Source of the DNA: Candidatus Rokuibacteriota bacterium
GTDB lineage: Bacteria > Methylomirabilota > Methylomirabilia > Rokubacteriales > CSP1-6
Assembly (NCBI GenBank): GCA_016201575.1
Contig: JACQCN010000015.1
Location: 1-12,115 of the forward strand
Direction: 5' to 3'
Length of the DNA stretch: 12,115 nucleotides
Positions 6,438-11,696 of this stretch are shown in pieces; the stretch's first letter is position 1, and each line of letters starts with the position of its first letter. The position numbers and the translations under genes are program-made. The notes beneath the pieces are model-generated. The model did no database searches, was not told the origin of the DNA, and saw nothing but the letters and a program-made list of their open reading frames with translations.

Positions 6438-6872
6438 TCAGTCGGCCGGCGGCTCCTCCCGGTCGCAGAGATCGACGGGCGGGAGCTGCCGCTGCAGCGG
6501 GTAGCGCCGGTGACGCTCGCGCAGCCACCTCGCCTGCAGCGTGTAGGCCTCGCGCTCCTCGGCGAGCCAGGCCCGGCAGCTTTCCTCGCGGAACCGCCCG
6601 CTCCGCTCCTGGACGTAGTGCGCCAGCTCGTGCAGCAGGACCGCGGAGTCGTACAGGTTGCCGGTGGGATCGAGGCGGTCGTCCATGTAGACGACGCGCG
6701 CGCGCAGGTACATGGCGCCCACCGCGCACTCCCGGCCGGCACACGCGGTGTCGCGGATGCAGGCGTGGCTCACGAACTCGACGGACGGGGGCGCGGCGGG
6801 CATCGGGTACCCCGTCGCGCTGACGATCCAGCCGAGCAGACCGAGCACCAGAGCCTCCATCTTGCCGACCAT
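6438..6872 (-). CDS. Small HExxH zinc-metalloprotein, possibly DUF6647-like
   Basis: Predicted 144-residue zinc-dependent hydrolase of unknown substrate. The N-terminus MVGKMEALVLGLLGWIVSA is hydrophobic and may be a signal or anchor. The metal site is HELAH at 81-85 within LLHELAHYVQ; E108 in AEEREAY, about 23 residues on, is a candidate third ligand, so the pattern fits gluzincin-like HExxH...E proteins. The segment YLRARVVYMDDRLDP before it recalls small secreted DUF6647-type proteins; this match is from memory. Cysteines at 38, 44, 49, 99 and 136 suggest disulfides and export. The frame is open further upstream, but an earlier start would overlap the divergent gene, and that extension looks like its antisense shadow. 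ATG at 6872 is preferred; ATG at 6860 is possible. Arranged head-to-head with the exported protein at 6937. Confidence 0.65.
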   Translation of the reverse strand: MVGKMEALVLGLLGWIVSATGYPMPAAPPSVEFVSHACIRDTACAGRECAVGAMYLRARVVYMDDRLDPTGNLYDSAVLLHELAHYVQERSGRFREESCRAWLAEEREAYTLQARWLRERHRRYPLQRQLPPVDLCDREEPPAD

Positions 6873-6936
6873 ATCACCCCGCGCCCGGTGGTATCCTCGG
6901 CATCCTGACCATCCCCGATCCGGAGGACACCGAACC
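6873..6936. promoter_or_regulatory. 64-bp divergent promoter region
   Basis: This short spacer separates two oppositely transcribed genes, so it must hold both their start signals unless promoters lie inside the genes. The plus-strand gene has a ggagg ribosome site at 6922-6926, 10 nt before its ATG. No convincing -35/-10 pair could be read by eye; tatcct near 6895 is a weak -10-like hexamer. Confidence 0.35.
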
Positions 6937-7443
6937 ATGCGACCCATCGCCCTGGCCGGAAGCCTGATCACCGCGCTGCTGCTTCTGGCCGTCCGCGCCC
7001 AGGCGGAGCCCATGCAGCCGATGACCACGGTGACCGTGGACGACCTCTTCCCCACCCGCACCCTCGAGGTCGAGGTCGGGACCGAAGTCGTGTTCTCGGA
7101 CCCCCGGTTCCTCCGCGTCGAGTTCGTGCCCGACGCCGGCGCGCCCGTCGCCTCGCGCATCGACGGCGGCTACCGCGCCGTCTTCGCGGAGCCCGGCGTC
7201 TTCCGGTTCCTCTCCACCGTGAGCGGCGTGGAGCGGGCGGGGGTCGTTCCCTGCCAGATCATCGTCCGGCCGCGCCCGGGCACGGCCTTCGCCCTCTTCG
7301 ACTCCTCGCAGGCGCGGCCGGGCGTGACCGAGGCCGAGTTCCAGCGCGCGCAGGAGGTATGCCTCCAGGAGCCGCGGACGGCGGGGTCGCGCCGGCTCTA
7401 CGAGATGTGCCTGCAGGCGCACGGCGTCCTGCCGTTCCAGTAG
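6937..7443 (+). CDS. Exported small beta-sandwich (cupredoxin-like) protein of unknown function
   Basis: A 168-residue protein with a clear signal peptide: MRPIALAGS, hydrophobic LITALLLLAV, and a likely cut after AQA at residue 23. Residues about 30-112 look like a beta-sandwich: VTVDDLFPTRTLEVEVGTEVVF, FLRVEFV, YRAVFAEPGVFRFLSTV and VVPCQIIVRP. This spacing recalls plastocyanin-like domains (EVGTEVVF ... PGVFRF). The usual copper ligands are absent; only C106 stands near the right place and no His flanks it, so copper binding is doubtful. The C-terminal part is helical with C142 and C158 (VCLQEP and YEMCLQAHG), perhaps a disulfide-bonded helical hairpin. The start is supported by ggagg 10 nt upstream and by the signal peptide. 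Divergent from the HExxH protein, which also appears exported, so they may work together. Confidence 0.65.
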   Translation: MRPIALAGSLITALLLLAVRAQAEPMQPMTTVTVDDLFPTRTLEVEVGTEVVFSDPRFLRVEFVPDAGAPVASRIDGGYRAVFAEPGVFRFLSTVSGVERAGVVPCQIIVRPRPGTAFALFDSSQARPGVTEAEFQRAQEVCLQEPRTAGSRRLYEMCLQAHGVLPFQ

Positions 7444-7444
7444 C

Positions 7445-7528
7445 CTCAACGCGGCCACGCTCGAGGGCGTCGCCAAGGCGGCCGCGAAGCTCGGGGCCGG
7501 GATGCCCGCCGCGTTCCCGGCAGCGTAA
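7445..7528 (+). pseudogene. Possible 3'-end remnant of an unrecognised gene
   Basis: Directly behind the preceding stop codon, in another frame, 27 codons read LNAATLEGVAKAAAKLGAGM then PAAFPAA and a TAA stop. The composition looks like the C-terminus of a real enzyme, but nothing in frame upstream supports a gene because that stretch is occupied by the exported protein. It may be a scar of a deletion or simply an open stretch in GC-rich DNA. Confidence 0.2.
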
Positions 7529-7558
7529 GTGGGCTGACCTCCGGCGTCTGGCCGCCGC

Positions 7559-7972
7559 CTACTCCCAGCCCAGCACGGCCGACCTGAATCGCGCGAGGTC
7601 GTCGAGGTGGTGGTTCAGGATCCTGACGACGATCGCCGGGTCCACCCGCGTGTACTCGTGGACGATCACGTTGCGACACTTCGCCATGCGGACCATGGCG
7701 TCCCTGAGCTCGGGTTCGAGCAGCCGGGCGTCGCCGAGGACCTCGAACGTCTCGGCGTACGTCGCGGGCACACGAAGTGCGCGGTCGGCGATGACGTGTG
7801 AGGCGATGTCCACGCCGGCCTCGATCGCGATCTGGAGGGTGCGCTCGACGATCCGCTGGGTTTTCCAGTCTCCCCGGTACTCCTCGACGCTGAGGCCGCG
7901 GTACTCGGAAAGCTGGCTCAGGTACAGCTCGATATCGGCGAGCTTCCGGAGGAGCAGGTCCCGGTCAACCAC
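7559..7972 (-). CDS. hepT: HepT toxin (HEPN-domain ribonuclease, DUF86)
   Basis: Toxin of the MntA-HepT type VII toxin-antitoxin system. HEPN dimers of this family cut RNA and are silenced when the partner MntA adds AMP to a tyrosine. The 137-residue length and all-helical sequence fit. The active-site motif R-X4-H-X-Y is present as RNVIVHEY: R100, H105 and the AMP-acceptor Y107, with the commonly conserved N101 after the Arg. Upstream helices include DIELYLSQLSEYRGLS and IAIEAGVDIASHVI, typical of DUF86. The start is a GTG whose first eight bases overlap the end of mntA (GTGGTTGA), so translation is coupled; cggaag 7 nt upstream may be the ribosome site. Antitoxin first, toxin second. It converges with the exported-protein gene at 7443. 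All key residues are intact. Confidence 0.88.
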   Translation of the reverse strand: MVDRDLLLRKLADIELYLSQLSEYRGLSVEEYRGDWKTQRIVERTLQIAIEAGVDIASHVIADRALRVPATYAETFEVLGDARLLEPELRDAMVRMAKCRNVIVHEYTRVDPAIVVRILNHHLDDLARFRSAVLGWE

Positions 7973-8396
7973 GCGAGTACTTCCGCGCGAGCAACCGATG
8001 CTCGACGATACGGAAGTCGAGGAACTTGCGGAGGGCCAGGGACTCGAAGCCGTGCCGGCGAAAGGGCTCGCGGTCGAGGATGACCCGTCGCGATTGCAGG
8101 ATCCGCCCGACCAGCGCCGTCGGAGCGGTGTTGAGCACGACGAGATCGACCTCGTCGGTGCCGAGGTGCCGACAGATCACCCCGAGCGCCTCGAGCTTGC
8201 CCTCGATGACGTCGACCCCCTCGTCGAGGTACACGGCGACGTCGACGTCACTCAGGGGCGCAAGCCGTCGCGTCGCCGCGCTCCCGAACAGGTACGCAAA
8301 CACCACGCCACGGCACCGCTCCAGCGCCTGGCCGAGTGTCCGCAGTCGCTCTTCGACGGTGTTGGGCAACGGGCCGTTCCGTATCACGTCCAGCAT
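7965..8396 (-). CDS. mntA: MntA antitoxin (minimal nucleotidyltransferase)
   Basis: Antitoxin that AMPylates the HepT tyrosine using ATP and Mg2+. The 143-residue protein has the minimal nucleotidyltransferase core: GSAATRRLAPLSDVDVAV at 38-55 gives the G-S-X10-D-X-D signature (G38, S39, D50, D52). A third metal-binding Asp is D84 in DEVDLVVLN. The C-terminal part (ILQSRRVILDREP, FRIVEHRLLARKY) matches the usual tail that packs on HepT. The ATG at 8396 has no Shine-Dalgarno sequence and is preceded directly by tata, forming TATAAT across the start. GTG at codon 4 (8387) is an alternative start and would be about +1 if TATAAT is a real -10. It overlaps hepT by 8 bp. The pair stands apart from the chaperone operon by 168 bp, as a mobile defence or stability module would. 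Confidence 0.87.
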   Translation of the reverse strand: MLDVIRNGPLPNTVEERLRTLGQALERCRGVVFAYLFGSAATRRLAPLSDVDVAVYLDEGVDVIEGKLEALGVICRHLGTDEVDLVVLNTAPTALVGRILQSRRVILDREPFRRHGFESLALRKFLDFRIVEHRLLARKYSRG

Positions 8397-8400
8397 TATA
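8395..8400 (-). promoter_or_regulatory. Perfect TATAAT -10 hexamer at the mntA start
   Basis: Read on the minus strand, the consensus -10 hexamer overlaps the annotated ATG of mntA. Perfect TATAAT is rare in DNA this GC-rich. No TTGACA-like element lies 16-18 bp upstream. If used, transcription would begin near 8387, at the in-frame GTG of codon 4, giving a leaderless mRNA. It may be chance. Confidence 0.35.
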
Positions 8401-8507
8401 GGCTGGCGGCCAGTGCCCGCACGCGTCCCTCGTCCGATACACCTTACGGACTCTGTCGGGCTCGATCACACGCTCGAAGGTCTCGACCGCGCTGGTGACG
8501 CAGTCAT

Positions 8508-8529
8508 GAGTGGCGGCGAGCCGCCACTC
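8508..8529 (-). terminator. Strong hairpin between the chaperone operon and mntA
   Basis: Arms gagtggcgg (8508-8516) and ccgccactc (8521-8529) pair perfectly around a 4-nt loop. The hairpin lies 36 bp beyond the stop of the zinc-ribbon gene and 112 bp before mntA. There is no T run after it on either strand, so it is terminator-like only by position. It could stop or weaken read-through from the chaperone operon into the toxin-antitoxin pair. Confidence 0.4.
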
Positions 8530-8564
8530 CCGGCTGGCCGCGATGGGACGAGCCGTGGTGACGG

Positions 8565-8906
8565 TCAGGTTGCCGTGTCGGCCGCGCTGCCGTCAGCGTC
8601 CGGGTCGCGCGCGATCGCGCGCGCGATGAGCGCGCGGGCCGGCGCCGTCCGCCCCGTCGCGAGGAGCGCGAGCGCCAGCAGCCGTTCACCCCGGGGCGTG
8701 GCGTGGAGCCGACAGGCGGCCTGAGCCGGGCCGAGCGCCTCGGCCACTCGATCGGCGGCGCCCAGCGCCACCCGCGCAGTCTCGCGCAGCTCCCACGCCC
8801 TGTGCGCGACTCGCATGACGGCGGCGAGGTCGGATCCGCAGCGGGGGCAGACGGTCGCGCCCCGCCACGGCGTCCGGCAGGTGGGGCAGCGGAAGCCCGC
8901 GCTCAT
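8565..8906 (-). CDS. Zinc-ribbon protein, last gene of the Hsp70 operon
   Basis: Unrecognised 113-residue protein. Residues 1-25 form a zinc ribbon with two CxxC knuckles, CPTC (7-10) and CPRC (20-23), only 9 residues apart. The rest is helical and Ala/Arg-rich (about 30-102), for example VMRVAHRAWELRETARVALG and LLALALLATGRTAPARALIA. The latter has the look of a TPR-like helical hairpin. The tail is Asp/Ala-rich. Its ATG overlaps the stop of the Hsp70 gene (ATGA), and the ggagga ribosome site lies inside the final Hsp70 codons, so the two are translationally coupled. Function is unknown. Since the operon's J protein lacks the zinc-binding domain of classical DnaJ, this protein might supply a zinc or substrate-contact module in trans; that is a hypothesis only. 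Confidence 0.7.
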   Translation of the reverse strand: MSAGFRCPTCRTPWRGATVCPRCGSDLAAVMRVAHRAWELRETARVALGAADRVAEALGPAQAACRLHATPRGERLLALALLATGRTAPARALIARAIARDPDADGSAADTAT

Positions 8907-10717
8907 CCCTCCTCCACGTAGAACAGCAGCTCCGCCAGCTCGGCCGTCGCCTTGCCGAGGCGGTCGTGGTCGCCGGCCCTCAGCGACTCCTCGATTCCCT
9001 CGTGCAGGGCGATCGCCTCCTCGCGATCTTCGGCATTCATCCGGTCGAGCAGGCGCCGGCTCCGCTCGAGGAGCGCGCGTGCCTCGGAGATCGCCACCCG
9101 GCGGTCGCGGCCGGCCCGTTCCTCCGTGTTCTCGGTCTCCGCCGGAGCGTCCGGCGCTTCGAGATCGTCCTCGAGGTCGGGATGGTCGAGATCCTCCTCG
9201 TCCTCGTCGCCGAACAGCGCGAGCATCCGGCGTCGCGCCTGGGCGATCTCCTCCTCGGAGAGGGCGGTCGTCGCGCCCTCGATCGCGACGTGCTTGGCGA
9301 GGCCGGTGCCCTTCTCGGTGGCGGTCACCTTCAGGATCCCGTCGAGGTCCAGGTCCATGCGGCAGAGGATCTCGTTGCCCGCCGGAACGCGCGAGAGCCC
9401 CTCGATCAGGAAGCGTCCGACCGGAATATTGTTGAGCGCGTTGGGATCGTTCCCCTGGTAGACGCAGACCTGCCACGCCTCCTGGTTATCCGCCATCGTG
9501 AAATAGGACTCGGTCCGGCTCACGGGCAACGGGGTGTTGCGGGAGATGATCGGGCGGTAGCAGTGCTCGGAAGGCCGGCCGTCGAGGAGTCCGAAGTAGG
9601 AGGGACCGAAGGAGTATGGGGAGATGTCGACGAGCACCCGATCGACATCATGGCCGGACAGCCGGGCCGCCAGCACGCCGGCGCCCAGGGCCACGCCCAG
9701 CTCCGGATGCAGCTCCTGGCGCGGCACCCGGCCGGTCTTTTCCTCGAGCAGCGCCGAGACGAGGGGCGTTCGGGTCGCGCCGCCCACCAGGAGGATCTCG
9801 TCGACCTGCTCGGGTCGCTTGCCCGCATCGCTCAGCGCCTGGTGCAGGCTGTCGAGCGTCCCTTCGATCAGGTGGCGGGTCAGCTGCTCGTACTCGGAGC
9901 GCGACACCTCGAGGTCCAGGTGGACCGGAACTCCATCGCGTTCGGCCAGATGTTCTTCGGTGATCCGCGCGTAGGGCTCGAAGCTCAGCCGCTTCTTGGC
10001 GGCCTCGACGGCGTGCAGGAGACGGCTCATCGCCCGGCGGTCCGCGCGCACATCGGCGCCGCCCGTCGCCATGAACCGGCCGAGGACGTGGTCCAGCAAG
10101 AGCCGGTCGAAGTCGTCGCCGCCGAGGTGGTTGTTGCCGTGGCTCGCCAGAACCTCCGTCACGTCGCCGTGCACCTGCACCAGCGAGACGTCGAACGTCC
10201 CGCCTCCCAGATCGTAGACGAGCACGGTCCGCTCGCCCTGCCGGTCGGCGCCATAGGCGAGCGCCGCGGCAGTGGGCTCGTTGAGGACGCGCACGACGTC
10301 GAGCCCGGCGATCGCTCCCGCGTCGCGCGTGGCCTGGCGCTGAGCGTCCGAGAAGTAGGCCGGGACGGTGATGACCGCGCGCCGCACTGGCGCCCCCAGC
10401 GCGGCCTCGGCGCGGTCCTTGAGGGCGCGCAGGATCATCGCCGAGATCTCGGGCGGCGAGTACGTCTGCGCGCCCACGGTCAGCCGGCGGTTGTCGCCCA
10501 TGAGGCGCTTGATCGATTTGATCGTCTGCTCCGGATACAGGACGTACTGGTTGCGCGCGGGAGTGCCGACGAGCAGCGTGCCCCCGGGCGAGAGCCCGAC
10601 GTACGACGGCATGATCTGCTCACCGTCGGCCGCCAGCACCTGCACCTTCCCGTCGACGAGCGCCGCCACTTCGGAGTTGGTCGTGCCCAGATCGATGCCC
10701 ACGATGACGTCACTCAT
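8903..10717 (-). CDS. dnaK: Hsp70-family chaperone (DnaK-like, divergent)
   Basis: ATP-driven chaperone, 604 residues against about 640 in DnaK. The ATPase domain is complete: GIDLGTTNS (7-15), catalytic K70 in IKRLMG, VPAYFSDAQRQATRDAG (118-134), NEPTAAALAYG (146-156), DLGGGTFDVS (169-178), HLGGDDFD (197-204) and LVGGATRTP (310-318). Asn196 stands where DnaK carries the autophosphorylated Thr199. The linker is RVLVDISPYSFG (about 360-371), a variant of the VLLLDVTPLSLG segment. The substrate-binding part (about 372-485) is unusual, with SYFGLLDGRPSEHCYRP and NTPLPVSRTESYFT. An acidic stretch (about 504-519) precedes a shortened helical lid, and the C-terminus lacks a DnaK-type tail. Its ATG overlaps the grpE stop (ATGA). 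This is probably a specialised Hsp70 paralogue rather than the housekeeping DnaK. Confidence 0.88.
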   Translation of the reverse strand: MSDVIVGIDLGTTNSEVAALVDGKVQVLAADGEQIMPSYVGLSPGGTLLVGTPARNQYVLYPEQTIKSIKRLMGDNRRLTVGAQTYSPPEISAMILRALKDRAEAALGAPVRRAVITVPAYFSDAQRQATRDAGAIAGLDVVRVLNEPTAAALAYGADRQGERTVLVYDLGGGTFDVSLVQVHGDVTEVLASHGNNHLGGDDFDRLLLDHVLGRFMATGGADVRADRRAMSRLLHAVEAAKKRLSFEPYARITEEHLAERDGVPVHLDLEVSRSEYEQLTRHLIEGTLDSLHQALSDAGKRPEQVDEILLVGGATRTPLVSALLEEKTGRVPRQELHPELGVALGAGVLAARLSGHDVDRVLVDISPYSFGPSYFGLLDGRPSEHCYRPIISRNTPLPVSRTESYFTMADNQEAWQVCVYQGNDPNALNNIPVGRFLIEGLSRVPAGNEILCRMDLDLDGILKVTATEKGTGLAKHVAIEGATTALSEEEIAQARRRMLALFGDEDEEDLDHPDLEDDLEAPDAPAETENTEERAGRDRRVAISEARALLERSRRLLDRMNAEDREEAIALHEGIEESLRAGDHDRLGKATAELAELLFYVEEG

Positions 10718-11409
10718 GCTGGTGTGGTCCTCTCACCGGATCGAGCGCCGGCGACCTTGACTTCGGCGTACCGGATGACCCGGCCGTTCACAACGTATCC
10801 CGGGCGGAACACCTCGACCACTGTTCCCACCACCCCCGATGTCGTCTCGGCCACGTCCACGGCTCGCATCACGGCGGGATCGAACGGTTTGCCCAGGCAG
10901 GGGACCTCGACCACGTCCAGCCGCCTCAGCACGTCGTCGAGCCGATCGCGCGCGAGCGTGGCGCCCTCGACCAGCGCGGCGAGCACCGGGCGCTGACCGA
11001 AGCGCGCGCGGATCCCCCGGAGGGCCGCCAGACGGCGCCGGGCCTCGTCGAGACCGCGGGTGAACCGATCGCGCACCTCGATCAGCTCGGCCACGAGCTC
11101 GAGGCGGGCGTCCCGCCGAGCGTCGGCCAGTGTCCGCGCGATCGCCTCCGGGCTCCTCTCGACCAGCCTGTCGAGCGCGGCGCTCACGTCCGCGTGGAGG
11201 CGATTGGTGGCGCGGCCCTGGAGCTGCGTCTCCCGGGTCAGCGCAGCGAGCTGGCCGAGCACCGAGAAGAGGTCCGGCACCGGCTCGGGCGACGCCGTCA
11301 CCTCGGGCGCCAGCCCCGGCGGTGGGGGTTCCGCCGCGTCCAGGTCGTCGAGCCACCGCGCGAGCGCCGCCCCCAGGAGGCGCCGGCGTTCGGGATCGGC
11401 CGCGCTCAC
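10714..11409 (-). CDS. grpE: GrpE-like nucleotide exchange factor
   Basis: Predicted ADP-release factor for the adjacent Hsp70. With the GTG at 11409 as start it has 231 residues. That start overlaps the J-protein stop by GTGA, as at the other junctions; an open frame extends 10 codons further to 11439 but would overlap more. Residues 1-45 are Pro/Glu/Ala-rich; about 46-165 are long helices (LAALTRETQLQGRATNRLHA, LVAELIEVRDRFTRGLDEA) like the GrpE stalk. The C-terminal beta domain is the most recognisable part: LGKPFDPAVMRAVDVAET (172-189), GTVVEVFRPGYVVNGRVIR (195-213) and AEVKVA, matching the GrpE wing that opens Hsp70. The helical part is longer and more divergent than E. coli GrpE. Its stop overlaps the Hsp70 start. 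Confidence 0.82.
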   Translation of the reverse strand: MSAADPERRRLLGAALARWLDDLDAAEPPPPGLAPEVTASPEPVPDLFSVLGQLAALTRETQLQGRATNRLHADVSAALDRLVERSPEAIARTLADARRDARLELVAELIEVRDRFTRGLDEARRRLAALRGIRARFGQRPVLAALVEGATLARDRLDDVLRRLDVVEVPCLGKPFDPAVMRAVDVAETTSGVVGTVVEVFRPGYVVNGRVIRYAEVKVAGARSGERTTPA

Positions 11410-11696
11410 CGGCGATCCCCGCGGAGGACCCGGAGCCACGGCTCGGGGCCGACGTGGTGCCGCTCATCGGGAAACGCGTCGAGCAGTGCCTCCAGCCGGG
11501 CGAGGGGCGGCGGGCCGAACAGCCGCAGCGCCAACCGGCGCTCCGTGTCCTGGATGGCTTCGTAGGCCTCGCGGAGCCGGCGAAACCCGTCCGCATCGCG
11601 GTCAGGCGGGTGGCGCCGTATCGCGACGACGTAGGCGGCGCGCACCGTCGCGTCGTCGGCGGTGTCGTCGACGCCCAGCACCGCGAACGGATTCAC
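11406..11696 (-). CDS. Minimal J-domain protein with interrupted HPD motif
   Basis: Hsp40-type co-chaperone expected to stimulate ATP hydrolysis by the neighbouring Hsp70. The 96-residue protein is almost only a J domain: MNPFAVLGVDDTADDATVRA (helix I), AAYVVAIRRH (helix II), and FRRLREAYEAIQD (helix III). It has no Gly/Phe region, zinc domain or C-terminal substrate domains. The invariant HPD tripeptide reads H29-P30-P31-D32, with an extra Pro between Pro and Asp and a short loop before helix III. After the J domain comes a short tail (LRLFGPPPLARLEALLDAFP). The start is GTG, overlapping the upstream stop as GTGA, and its own stop overlaps the grpE GTG the same way. Its place directly before grpE and hsp70 supports the call despite the altered motif. 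Confidence 0.75.
   Translation of the reverse strand: MNPFAVLGVDDTADDATVRAAYVVAIRRHPPDRDADGFRRLREAYEAIQDTERRLALRLFGPPPLARLEALLDAFPDERHHVGPEPWLRVLRGDRR

Noticed and set aside
7359..8498. A plus-strand frame of 379 codons covering the toxin-antitoxin pair
   Set aside because: Antisense to mntA and hepT, whose active-site residues are intact; composition is that of a shadow frame.
8401..8505. A minus-strand stretch reading TSAVETFERVIEPDRVRKVY, possibly a gene remnant
   Set aside because: It looks protein-like but has no start, no family match I could name and is too short to support.
8565..9476. A 303-codon minus-strand frame that would fuse an Hsp70-overlapping sequence to the zinc-ribbon protein
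   Set aside because: The first 190 codons are out of frame with Hsp70 and low in complexity. The ATG at 8906, with ggagga and the ATGA overlap, is a much better start.
8966..10996. A plus-strand frame of 676 codons antisense to the Hsp70 and GrpE genes
   Set aside because: Mirror of two genes with clear family motifs; no ribosome site or signature of its own.
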